Below the pieces are notes generated by a model, which did no database searches, was not told where the DNA came from, and saw only the letters and a program-made list of their open reading frames with translations. Both the position numbers and the translations under genes were made by a program. This document shows, piece after piece, positions 7,645 through 15,589 of a stretch of DNA of 43,473 bases (position 1 is the first letter of the stretch; each line of letters opens with the position of its first letter). The stretch spans positions 1-43,473 of the forward strand of contig JAUWZV010000005.1 of assembly GCA_030615105.1 (NCBI GenBank), written 5' to 3'. This DNA comes from Desulfobacteraceae bacterium (GTDB taxonomy: Bacteria > Desulfobacterota > DSM-4660 > Desulfatiglandales > B25-G16).

Positions 7645-7752
7645 TTAAATTTAGGTACACTGAGGAGAGATAAGAAATTTCCCATTATCCCAATTACCCT
7701 TATCAGCTATGGGAAGCCTGTTAAGTGCTATTTTAAGGGTGACTCAAAGTGA
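7641..7752 (+). pseudogene. Retropepsin-like protein, N-terminal remnant
   Basis: ATG at 7641 overlaps the DUF5678 stop. The product reads MIKFRYTEER, then after a one-base frame change KFPIIPITLISYGKPVKCYF and FKGDSK before a stop. This resembles the N-terminus of the small aspartyl-protease-like proteins found beside DUF5678 genes, ending at the expected catalytic D[ST]G. The rest is deleted and an antitoxin gene follows directly. Confidence 0.4.
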
Positions 7753-7774
7753 ACCCCAAGTGACGGAGGTAGAA

Positions 7775-8014
7775 ATGCAAAAAGTAGCGATAAAGAGAGA
7801 AGCTAAGAAAACCTTAGATGAACTTTCAGAAGAAAAGCTGAGGGTTGCGATGGATTTCCTCGGTTACCTAAAAGGGAAAGAGGAAATGGAAGCAACGCTT
7901 GAAACCCTATCCAGTCATGAACTTATGGCCCAGATAGAAGAAGCCGAGACAGCGATTGAAAAGGGAAGGCTTGAGGAATTTATCCCATGGGAAGAGGTCA
8001 AGCGGGATGTATAA
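7775..8014 (+). CDS. Antitoxin-like protein (RelB/DUF2281 type)
   Basis: The track ORF starts at 7709, but the ATG at 7775 has a strong GGAGGT site 4 nt away and gives a 79-aa protein (MQKVAIKREAKKTLDELSEE). It contains LSEEKLRVAMDFLGYLK and ends in an acidic tail with IPWEEVKRDV, typical of RelB-like and DUF2281 antitoxins. Its stop overlaps the start of a RelE-like toxin gene by 8 nt. The antitoxin looks intact while its toxin is broken. Confidence 0.65.
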   Translation: MQKVAIKREAKKTLDELSEEKLRVAMDFLGYLKGKEEMEATLETLSSHELMAQIEEAETAIEKGRLEEFIPWEEVKRDV

Positions 8015-8168
8015 GCCTTTTCTTCATAAGAGAGCAACCAAATACTATAAAAGCCTTGATGATAAGACAGCAAGAAGGATAAACAAGTCCCGCTTTTTCC
8101 TTGACACACAAGCCAATTTTTTCCTATACTCGTCCCATCACAAAGCGATTTCTTACTGCGCCAGGTAA
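8007..8168 (+). pseudogene. RelE/ParE-like toxin, truncated
   Basis: The first 28 residues (MYKPFLHKRATKYYKSLDDK, then TARRINKS) match the N-terminus of RelE/ParE toxins. From about 8090 the sequence is unrelated and the frame stops at 8168. The remaining strands and catalytic residues are missing, so the toxin is inactive. The break point adjoins a group II intron reverse-transcriptase remnant. Confidence 0.6.
8101..8130 (+). promoter_or_regulatory. Sigma-70-like promoter candidate
   Basis: TTGACA (8101-8106, perfect -35) and TATACT (8125-8130, one mismatch to TATAAT) are separated by 18 bp. The next complete gene on this strand is the cyclase at 8570. It may be a relic promoter of the inserted element or may supply the cyclase gene. 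Confidence 0.35.
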
Positions 8169-8277
8169 AGCCTGCGAGATCCAGTTCGTTGAGAGGCCAA
8201 CCTGACAAAGTTAGCCGACCGTCAGAACCGAGTTTTGCATCTATGCGGATAGTCGTGTGGGTGAAGCGTAAACAGGG

Positions 8278-8394
8278 GGCAGCGCGAAGAGGAAGGTCCA
8301 CTCACTGATCGACAAGCTCTACAGTCGGAAGAACTTGGAGCTTGCCTGGGACAAAGTGAAGAGAAACGGGGCTGATCACCTCACGATGCGATGA
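8278..8394 (+). pseudogene. Group II intron reverse transcriptase/maturase remnant
   Basis: The frame reads GSAKRKVHSLIDKLYSRKNL, then ELAWDKVKRN before diverging and stopping at 8394. This matches the LtrA-type N-terminus (KVHSLIDK.Y.RKNL..AW.KVK.N). Only some 35 codons remain, without any catalytic YADD region. Flanking sequence 8169-8277 and 8395-8540 has short hairpins (ACCGACCAGCTTGCTTGTCGG, CCTTAACTTGTTAAGG) but no identifiable intron core. Confidence 0.55.
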
Positions 8395-8569
8395 GGAAGG
8401 TCTGGCAGGAGCTTAACGTGGGGAACTTTTGGATCAGTGGCGGCCGAGTCCCGCAGTTGATCCGATTGGTATGTCACAATAAACATAGATACCGACCAGC
8501 TTGCTTGTCGGAGATCCATATTTTGTTAATACAGACCCCTTAACTTGTTAAGGAGGGTTCCTACTCACA

Positions 8570-10729
8570 ATGGGATGCGACAACCCAGAATCCCCTGACA
8601 GATTCGATCAGTTAATAGAAGAGCTGAGGGCCTTTAGGCAGAAGGGCGAGGAAATCAATGAGACATTGAAGCAAATCCTCGATCCCTTGATGAAAATAGG
8701 GAGGTATTTAGAGGATCAGAGTAAGCTCTACTATCAGATACACGAGGAGAATCAGCACCTCCTTGAGCTGTTTCAAGGCCGTAAAAAAACACTCCCAGAG
8801 CCAACCCCGGTTATCGAGAAAGCCTCAGAAGAGCCCGTCAGCCAACCGCTGTCTGCTGATGAACTAACAGACCTAAGCCCTCGCTCTACGGACAGTATGC
8901 GATGGATAGCGGATGCTATTCTTTGGATTGCAGATAAAGGAAAGGGGTTAAAGGAAATCCTTGGAGGATTTAGATACGGTTTTGCATGGAAAAACACGTT
9001 TCTGTCTATAGCCATAGCCTTGATTATTTTTGGCCTTTCCATCATAGGGGTACTGACCTGGCTGGATGTCATCTTCTCCAATGTGCTCTATGCCTTCAGA
9101 GGTGAAAGAAAGCCTTCGGAGAGGATAGCCATAGTAGCTTTGGATGAACCCTCTATAGAAGCATTGAGCCCTTATGGAAAAGAGTGGCGGCGTTACCATA
9201 GAACCCTTATTGAAAACTTGGTGGATGATGGAACAAAGGTGATAGGCCTCGATTTTAGCTTCTCTAGGCCTACTCACTTTGATGAAGATTTTCTCGAAGG
9301 AATAAGATATGCTCGGGGGAAGGGGGTGGAGGTGGTAGTAGCAACTCAGTACCTGGACAGATACAATACCTTTACTCCCACTGCAAAGCCCATAGAGGAT
9401 TCGGTGAGTGCCGTGGGACATGCCTATCTCAAGAAGGACAGGGTTACTAACTTGGTAAGGTGGGTGCCCATGTATTTAGAAGATTCTTCTACTCAAGGAA
9501 ATGTAAAAACCCTTATCCCTTCCTTTGCCTCAAGAATAGCTATCTTTGCCGGGGCAGATCCAGGGGAAAGAAACAGTAATACCCTTGTCCCCATCAATTT
9601 TATCGGTAAAAGAGGCTCATTCAGGGCATTTTCTTATTCCCGGGTTTACGAGAAGGATTTTGACCCTGGTACCTTCAGAGAAAAGATAGTCTTAATAGGT
9701 AGTATCCTTGAGACCCATAAGGATTTTCATGATGTGCCAGGGCAGAGTCAAATGCCTGGGGTAGAGATTCAAGCCAATGCCGTCTATACCTTCCTTACAG
9801 GGAACATAATCAAGCCTGGAGTCCTTCCTTCCGGGGCTTTGATCCTATCTCTATGCCTCGTTGCCTCCATAATCTGCTCTTCCTATAGATCCTATTGGCG
9901 GGTCTCTATTTTGATCCTTGCCACCATTGGCTATTGGGTCTTAGCAATACAGTTTTTCCGAAGAGATCCACCCCTTGAATTAAGTCTTGCCTATCCCAGC
10001 TTAGCTTTGGCCCTTACCTGGGGAGCTATATCCCTGCAAGAGAAGATCTTTACCAGAAGGGAATTGACTAAGACCGTTGGCCTTCCTGAGAAGTTGCTAA
10101 AGAGGTTGGAGAGAGACCCTGATTTTCGTACAGGGGAGGCAAGAAAGCTTTTGACAGTCCTTGCATCAGATATTGTAAACTACTCAGTATTTTCCAGCCA
10201 AAATCCCCCTAAACATGTAAGGGAAATAATAAATGAGTACAACACCACCATTGAGAAGATAATCTATGCATGTGGTGGTTATGTAAACAAGTATATAGGG
10301 GATGCAGTGCTAGCCATATTTGGTTATCCTATGTCAGACAAAGATACAGTAAAAAGGGCAGTGGTGGCCGCCTATCAAATGCAGGAAGCCTTAAGAAAGT
10401 TGGTACAGAAATGGAAGAAAGAGAACAAGAATTGTTTTGAAAGAATCCGAATAGGTATAAATTATGGGTATGTTAATATAAGCTACCTGGGCAAGAGCAA
10501 GAGGCAGTTGGATGTCTTGGGTGATAATGTGGATCTGGCTGCCAGGCTAGAGAGCGCTGCTGGCAAGATTGAATGCAAGGCCCTTATGAGTCCCACGACT
10601 CATGAGCAGGTAAAGGATATTGTGGCGGCCAGAAGGGTGGATGTAGAACTTAAGAACCGCCCTGACGTGAAGGAGGCGTTTACACTGGACGATCTGTTGA
10701 TAAGACATGAGGATTACCAGTTATGGTAA
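8570..10729 (+). CDS. CHASE2-domain adenylate cyclase
   Basis: A 719-aa membrane signalling enzyme making cAMP from ATP. Residues 1-90 are soluble and coiled-coil-like; a transmembrane helix lies near 145-170; an extracytoplasmic CHASE2 sensor follows (about 175-400, with IAIVALDEPSIEAL and VIGLDFSFSRP); three more helices lie at about 415-490; a class III cyclase domain fills 515-700. The catalytic pieces are complete: ASDIVNYS and GDAVLAIFG supply metal aspartates, KYIGD a purine-selecting lysine, DVLGDNVDLAAR the second specificity aspartate and the transition-state N and R. AAGGAGGG is 14 nt before the ATG, a long spacing. The partner FecR-TPR gene follows directly. Confidence 0.88.
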   Translation: MGCDNPESPDRFDQLIEELRAFRQKGEEINETLKQILDPLMKIGRYLEDQSKLYYQIHEENQHLLELFQGRKKTLPEPTPVIEKASEEPVSQPLSADELTDLSPRSTDSMRWIADAILWIADKGKGLKEILGGFRYGFAWKNTFLSIAIALIIFGLSIIGVLTWLDVIFSNVLYAFRGERKPSERIAIVALDEPSIEALSPYGKEWRRYHRTLIENLVDDGTKVIGLDFSFSRPTHFDEDFLEGIRYARGKGVEVVVATQYLDRYNTFTPTAKPIEDSVSAVGHAYLKKDRVTNLVRWVPMYLEDSSTQGNVKTLIPSFASRIAIFAGADPGERNSNTLVPINFIGKRGSFRAFSYSRVYEKDFDPGTFREKIVLIGSILETHKDFHDVPGQSQMPGVEIQANAVYTFLTGNIIKPGVLPSGALILSLCLVASIICSSYRSYWRVSILILATIGYWVLAIQFFRRDPPLELSLAYPSLALALTWGAISLQEKIFTRRELTKTVGLPEKLLKRLERDPDFRTGEARKLLTVLASDIVNYSVFSSQNPPKHVREIINEYNTTIEKIIYACGGYVNKYIGDAVLAIFGYPMSDKDTVKRAVVAAYQMQEALRKLVQKWKKENKNCFERIRIGINYGYVNISYLGKSKRQLDVLGDNVDLAARLESAAGKIECKALMSPTTHEQVKDIVAARRVDVELKNRPDVKEAFTLDDLLIRHEDYQLW

Positions 10730-10760
10730 ACACTCATGCCCCCAACTATTTTCAGGCCCA

Positions 10761-10800
10761 TTTGTCATTGCGAGGGGCGGAGCAACGAAGCAATCTCTTG
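10761..10800. repeat. REP-like repeat (GTCATTGCGAGG type)
   Basis: TTTGTCATTGCGAGGGGCGG followed by AGCAACGAAGCAATCTCTTG is an interspersed repeat unit of a type common in such genomes. It lies between the cyclase and FecR-TPR genes and makes the track ORF start too early. Confidence 0.5.
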
Positions 10801-10877
10801 TTATTATGGCTGTTCCGAAATGTCCAAAAAATTCCCGACAAAAAGGAGAAGTCTGTAACTGTAAATGGAGGTATGTC

Positions 10878-13037
10878 ATGAATAGATTAATTCTAATTGG
10901 TTTTTTATTGCTCGCTTTTATGGGATTTCATAACAAAGCTCAGGCAAAAACCCCCATTGCCACAATTGAGGGCATCGTCGAAGGAGATAAAAGGGTTGAG
11001 AAATCCTCTGATGGAAAGGCCTACATAGCCAATGAGGGACAGTGGGCAGATATAGAGCAGGGGATAAAAATATCCTCAGGGGATGAAATCAAGTCCGGTA
11101 GCTCTCAAATAATAGCCAAGTATTTAGACGGAAGCGGGGAAACCCTGATTCAATCAGGAAGCCATGTAAAATTTATCCAGCCCGAAGAAGGAGGAAAAAC
11201 TGCTTTTCTAAAGCTGGGTGAAATATTTAACAAGATCAAAGGACATTTCGAGGTTGTTGGGTCGGGGATAAATGGTGTCGTAGAAGGTACAGAGTTTTAC
11301 TCAGCAGTTAGAGGTAGAAAGACCACCTTCGTGGTTCTGGATGGTGCCGTAAGGGTTGGCAAAGGAAAAGATACGGTATTAGTAAAAAGGTTAGAGATAA
11401 CAGAGGGAGGGCTGGAGGCTCCACCTTATACACCAAAAAGGGCCGATGAAAAGACCCTGAGATACATAATAAACTGGATAACCAAGATAAAAACCCTTGT
11501 GGTTACAAAGGTCTCCACAAAACCCTACTTCCCTTCAGAGGAGGAAAGAAATGAAGCCTTCAATAAATTTTCCTATGAAGTTGCCATAGACCCGGATAAT
11601 GTGGAGGCTAATAAAGTCTTGGGCAACGTCTACATGGACTGGCAAGAGCACGAAAGGTCTTTATATTATTTTAGGAAGGCTATGTCCCTAGACCCAAAGG
11701 ATGATATGAGCTTCAATAATGTGGGCCTAGTTTACAGTCAGATGGGTAAATGGGATGATGCTATAGAGCAGTTTGAGAAGGCAATAACATTGAACCCAAA
11801 AAGGGCTGAGACTTACAACAATTTGGCCATGGTTTACCACCAGATGGAAGAATATGATAAGGCCATTGGCTACTTCAAAAAGGCTATTCAGGTGGATAAG
11901 AATTTTGCTGTATCCTATAATAATCTAGGGACGACTTATTACAAGGCAGGAAGCCTTGGGGATGCCACAGCCTCATTTAGCAAGGCCATAGCTTTGAACC
12001 CCGAGTTTGCTTCACCCCACAATAACCTGGGAGTTGTTAATTATCACAAAGGAGAATATGCTAAGGCTAAGGAGGAGTTTGAAGAGGCCATAAGGCTTAA
12101 TCCAAAAGATCCTGCCACTTACGAGAATCTGGGAAATGTTTATTATCAGCTCAGGCAATTCAATCAGGCAGAGGTTCAATACAAAAAGGCCGTAGAAGCC
12201 AATCCCTCTTATGCCTCGGCTTACGCCAGCCTGGGTAATGTCTACGTGGAATTCAAGCGATATGAACTAGCTATCTTTCAATACAGCAAAGCCATAGAGC
12301 TGAACCCAAAGGCTGATATGCCCCATTCAAACCTGGGAAATGTATACTATCAGAAGAAAGACTATGCCCAGGCCATGGAAGAATATAAAAACGCCGTGGA
12401 GTTAAATCCTTCATCTGCCATGGCCCATTTAAATCTAGGCAATGTATACTGGCAGCTTAAGGACTACAACCTTGCCTTAGAGGAATATGGGCAGGCATCC
12501 AGACTAAATCCTAAAGATTCCAGTCCTCATAAGAATATGGCCCATCTCTACACAGAGAAAGAAGACTATGAGGCAGCTATCAGGGAGTACAAAAGGGCAA
12601 TAGAATTGGACTCAAAGGATCTAGCCTCCCACATAAACCTTGCATGGGTTTTCTATCTGGTAGGTAGATATGATGATGCCATAAATTTCAATAAGAAGGC
12701 CCTGAAGATCAATCCCGAACATCCAGGCCCCCAGTATAATTTAGCCCTTGCCTATCTGGGAAAAGGGGACTACAAGAAAGTCCTCGAAGAGTATGAGAAG
12801 GCCTTTGAGCTGGATAAAGATCTAAAGATTATAGATTATGCCATAGAGGACCTAAAACAGGAACTGAAGAAGAAGCCATCTTTTACAGGGGTTCATTTTG
12901 CCTTGGGGCTTTTATATAACAAGAAGGGGAATAGAAAGGATGAGGCCATAAGCCAGTTTGAAGAATATGCAGGGCTTAACCCTGAAGGAATATGGGTAAA
13001 AGAGGCAAGAGAGTATATGGTGGAATTGAGGAAGTAG
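10878..13037 (+). CDS. Secreted FecR-domain / TPR-repeat protein
   Basis: The real start is the ATG at 10878 with GGAGGT 5 nt upstream, giving 719 residues. The track start at 10707 reads through the cyclase stop region and a repeat. A signal peptide (MNRLILIGFLLLAFMGF, cleavage near QAKT) directs export. A FecR-type beta domain covers about residues 45-150 (IKISSGDEIKSGSSQIIAKY). From about 215 to 690 there are roughly 13-14 tandem TPR units of 34 residues with the usual A-x-x-NLGN-x-Y pattern. Such FecR-TPR proteins often accompany CHASE2 cyclases and are thought to be envelope scaffolds or sensors; the exact role is unknown. Confidence 0.85.
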   Translation: MNRLILIGFLLLAFMGFHNKAQAKTPIATIEGIVEGDKRVEKSSDGKAYIANEGQWADIEQGIKISSGDEIKSGSSQIIAKYLDGSGETLIQSGSHVKFIQPEEGGKTAFLKLGEIFNKIKGHFEVVGSGINGVVEGTEFYSAVRGRKTTFVVLDGAVRVGKGKDTVLVKRLEITEGGLEAPPYTPKRADEKTLRYIINWITKIKTLVVTKVSTKPYFPSEEERNEAFNKFSYEVAIDPDNVEANKVLGNVYMDWQEHERSLYYFRKAMSLDPKDDMSFNNVGLVYSQMGKWDDAIEQFEKAITLNPKRAETYNNLAMVYHQMEEYDKAIGYFKKAIQVDKNFAVSYNNLGTTYYKAGSLGDATASFSKAIALNPEFASPHNNLGVVNYHKGEYAKAKEEFEEAIRLNPKDPATYENLGNVYYQLRQFNQAEVQYKKAVEANPSYASAYASLGNVYVEFKRYELAIFQYSKAIELNPKADMPHSNLGNVYYQKKDYAQAMEEYKNAVELNPSSAMAHLNLGNVYWQLKDYNLALEEYGQASRLNPKDSSPHKNMAHLYTEKEDYEAAIREYKRAIELDSKDLASHINLAWVFYLVGRYDDAINFNKKALKINPEHPGPQYNLALAYLGKGDYKKVLEEYEKAFELDKDLKIIDYAIEDLKQELKKKPSFTGVHFALGLLYNKKGNRKDEAISQFEEYAGLNPEGIWVKEAREYMVELRK

Positions 13038-13040
13038 AGG

Positions 13041-13340
13041 TTACTGAAGCTTGACCGAGGGGAGAGGGCCTTTGTGGAGGCCAGGCTTGCACTGAGCTAT
13101 CATCCAAACAGCATCAATGCCGTGAACAACCTCGGGGCTTCCTTGAACGCATCGGGAAGGCCGGACAAGGCCATGGAGGCATATCAAAAGGCCCTCTTTA
13201 TCAAACCAGATGCCAGCACTATTCGTTACAATCTGGGTAACACGTACTTATGATTAGGCAAAAGGGATGAGGCCGTTTCCGAATAAGGAGCCAAAGCTCG
13301 TCTGGAAGAGATTCTATCTCGCAACTGGAAGGGTAATTAA
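13041..13340 (+). pseudogene. TPR-protein remnant
   Basis: One frame encodes about two TPR units (LSYHPNSINAVNNLGASLNA, then AYQKALFIKPDAS) but contains in-frame TGA (13251) and TAA (13284) stops and has no start. Base composition is more GC-rich than the intact TPR gene beside it, so it derives from a different TPR gene, not a duplicate of the neighbour. It is probably the tail of a decayed gene. Confidence 0.6.
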
Positions 13341-13370
13341 AAAGAGGAAAGAGGGCGGAAGAAAAATGGC

Positions 13371-13690
13371 CGGGCTTTCTATTTGGATATTATGGTGGCA
13401 AACAGTCCACCAAGGGAGAGGATAATAGTCACCCACATTATAATAATAAGGTTATATAATTGACATTATTTCGCTCCTTACCTCTTTTCTGAGCCCTTCC
13501 TGCCCCTGGATAAACTCTTTTCTCAGTACTTCCTTGCCCCTCTCTCAAGCTTATCTGTTCGGTCTCGATGTGATTTAGCCTTTCTGCCACCTGCCCGCCA
13601 TCGCGAGCTCAGGCGAGGCGGGCGGGTCTGCTCCAGGATCCCCTCAACCTTTGCCATCCTGTCTTCCAGGTTCGTTTGTGGCATGTAAAC
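13371..13690 (-). pseudogene. Broken paralogue of the small coiled-coil membrane protein
   Basis: The region is colinear with the intact gene at 18987-19220. It starts MPQTNLEDRMAKVEGILEQ, then about 37 bp of GC-rich palindromic repeat (about 13590-13627) interrupts the frame. After it VAERLNHIETEQISLREGQ resumes, with a further one-base frameshift, before the terminal membrane segment. Two independent lesions make it a pseudogene. Confidence 0.75.
13590..13627. repeat. GC-rich palindromic repeat inserted in a gene
   Basis: CCTGCCCGCCATCGCGAGCT followed by CAGGCGAGGCGGGCGGGT is absent from the paralogue at 19165, where the flanks are contiguous. The comparison shows directly that this repeat family moves into genes. 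Confidence 0.7.
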
Positions 13691-13699
13691 CTCTTCTTC

Positions 13700-14458
13700 T
13701 TAAGGGTTCACAACAGCCGAGGTTCGTATGAAAATTTCTTCGCTTACCTGGCGGCCTCCTATTACCTGAACATTAACGAGCTTGGTAGTAGTTGTATCCG
13801 AGACATGGGTAACCTTTACGGCATGGATACCATGATGAGTGTCGAACTTAAAACCATCCGAATGGGTGCTGTCTGATAAGGGCGCAGCATTCTCGGTGCC
13901 GTTACTAGCGTAGTAAACCTCAACCGTTGTCCCCTGTGGATTCGGCACATCGTTTACAAAAACGGTTATCTGAAGTATGCCGTTTACCTCTACCGCTCCG
14001 TCAGTTGACAAATAGGGGAAGATTATGTTGTCACTTGTTGTGGAGAAATCTTTATCAGGACCCGGGCTCCTTATCTGGCCAGTTTTTACAACTCCATAAT
14101 CATACGCGTTGCCCCAGCCGTCTGTCAGCTCTCCGGTATCCTTATCAAGGTATGGCCCCCTCCAGCCATAGCCCACGCTGTTCGTATGGAAGGCAAAACT
14201 GGATACACCACCAGGTTTGGCAACCAGATCGTCTGGACTAGAAGGAAGAGCGCCCACATCCCCAACATATCCGAAATCCCCTTTCTCGGGGTTGCCAAAG
14301 ATGGCATTATAAATCTCCCTGATCTCCTGCCTTGTGGCCTTCTCCCGTCTGGATTCCAGATATTGAAATCCCATCGGTACCATGCCTGCAAGGAGTATAG
14401 TTATTATTGCAAGCACCACTACTATTTCAATTATAGTAAACCCTTTTTTTCCTAGCAT
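13700..14458 (-). CDS. GspG-like pseudopilin with C-terminal extension (pseudopilin A)
   Basis: A 252-aa type IV pilin-like protein. The leader MLGKKG is followed by FTIIEIVVVLAIITILLAGM, with the prepilin peptidase site KG|F and E5 of the mature protein. The globular part carries FGYVGDVGALPSSPDDL and VGYGWRGPYL, like GspG, then a Ca-site-like stretch (SPGPDKDFSTTSDNIIF). A further ~90-residue domain contains VEVYYASNGTEN and THHGIHAV. It shares this whole layout with the next two genes, which precede it in the same orientation, and is separated from them by a REP repeat. It is probably a structural or minor pilin of the MSHA-like system. Confidence 0.85.
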   Translation of the reverse strand: MLGKKGFTIIEIVVVLAIITILLAGMVPMGFQYLESRREKATRQEIREIYNAIFGNPEKGDFGYVGDVGALPSSPDDLVAKPGGVSSFAFHTNSVGYGWRGPYLDKDTGELTDGWGNAYDYGVVKTGQIRSPGPDKDFSTTSDNIIFPYLSTDGAVEVNGILQITVFVNDVPNPQGTTVEVYYASNGTENAAPLSDSTHSDGFKFDTHHGIHAVKVTHVSDTTTTKLVNVQVIGGRQVSEEIFIRTSAVVNP

Positions 14459-14518
14459 CTTTTCTTCACCTATGGTTTAACGCTAATACCAGGTTGCACT
14501 CAAACATACTCTATAAAA

Positions 14519-14593
14519 TGTCATTCCCGCGTAAGCGGGAATCCAGAAAATAAAGCAAAACAATGGATTCCTGCTTCCGCAGGAATGACAAAT
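14519..14593. repeat. REP-like palindromic pair
   Basis: GTCATTCCCGCGTAAGCGGGAATCCAG faces GGATTCCTGCTTCCGCAGGAATGAC, forming an inverted pair in the spacer between two pseudopilin genes. This family recurs at 20.9, 22.7, 23.0-23.2, 23.5 and 26.4 kb. Confidence 0.75.
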
Positions 14594-14738
14594 AATGGTT
14601 CTATTTAGATTGCAACTTAGTATAAGACATAAATCAATGCAAAATTAGCACTTAAAATCATTGTTAATTTTGCATTGCTAATTTATACATTGTTAGCTGA
14701 AATTTCTATACATTAAATTAAACCCTGGTGCCTTAAAG

Positions 14739-15578
14739 CTAAGGGATTACGTCTCCGCTTTGTGGATGACGGAAGACTACATTACTTTGAACCCCGCCTA
14801 TTACTTCCACTGTAAAGAGATTTGTTGTAGTAGTCTCTTGTTCGTTCACAAAGGTGTACTCTACTGCGTGCAGACCGTGATGGGTAGTAAAGATGAACCC
14901 AATATCATCAAAGGCCGTCCCATAGGCACTCGTCTCCAAGGGCGTTGCCACTTCTGTACCGTTAGATGCATAGTAGACCTTTATGGTTGACTTTCTTGGA
15001 TTAGGTATACCGCCGCCCTGCAGGTCTGCGTCTATGCTTGTGTTATCTATCAGTGCCGTAATGAGGAGTGTGGCATTCTTTTCTACCTTTTCACCCGAGG
15101 GTAGAAAGGGGAATACGATATCGTCCGATGTCCCGAAAGTCTTGTCAGGACCTGCGCTCTTTATCTGCCCTTCTGGAAGGCCGTCTGCCGTGGAATACTG
15201 TAATGCGTTTCCCCACCCATCCTCCAGGTCCTCAGATTCTAAATCCAGATAAGGCCCCCTCCAGCCGTAGCCTACGTTATTGGTATTGCTAGTAGAGAAG
15301 GCAGAGAGGCTAACTGGTTTGGATACCAGGTCACTCAGTGCGCTTGGGAAATCGCCTATATCCCCCAGAAAGCCAAAGTCCCCCAGTGCAGGGTCACCTA
15401 CTATTGCCTTATGGATGGCCTTCATCCGCTCTATGGTTTCGCTTTCGGCCTCTGCCTTAAGTGACTGTGAGACAAGAGGGGCCGTTACCCCCACCAAGAT
15501 ACCCAGTAGGGCTAACACTACGATTATTTCTATAAGGGTAAAACCCTTTAGTCTCGCTATTTCTCTTTTTCTTTTCAT
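14739..15578 (-). CDS. GspG-like pseudopilin with C-terminal extension (pseudopilin B)
   Basis: About 279 aa. The leader MKRKREIARLKG precedes FTLIEIIVVLALLGILVGVT with E5. The body has FGFLGDIGDFPSALSDL, NNVGYGWRGPYLDL and AGPDKTFGTSDDIVFPF, followed by the extra domain with IKVYYASNGTEVA and THHGLHAVEY. It is closely related to pseudopilin A. The track starts at a GTG (15584); the ATG two codons in (15578) is as likely, and neither has a strong ribosome site. Only a few bases separate it from the stop of the upstream pseudopilin gene, so they are co-transcribed. Confidence 0.85.
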   Translation of the reverse strand: MKRKREIARLKGFTLIEIIVVLALLGILVGVTAPLVSQSLKAEAESETIERMKAIHKAIVGDPALGDFGFLGDIGDFPSALSDLVSKPVSLSAFSTSNTNNVGYGWRGPYLDLESEDLEDGWGNALQYSTADGLPEGQIKSAGPDKTFGTSDDIVFPFLPSGEKVEKNATLLITALIDNTSIDADLQGGGIPNPRKSTIKVYYASNGTEVATPLETSAYGTAFDDIGFIFTTHHGLHAVEYTFVNEQETTTTNLFTVEVIGGVQSNVVFRHPQSGDVIP

Positions 15579-15589
15579 TGCCACCGAAG

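Noticed and set aside
10707-10877. N-terminal extension of the FecR-TPR protein
   Set aside because: It overlaps the cyclase gene and a repeat; the ATG at 10878 with GGAGGT opens a signal peptide.
11580-13037. DNA-level tandem repeats
   Set aside because: They are divergent 34-codon TPR units; the periodicity is in the protein, not recent DNA duplication.
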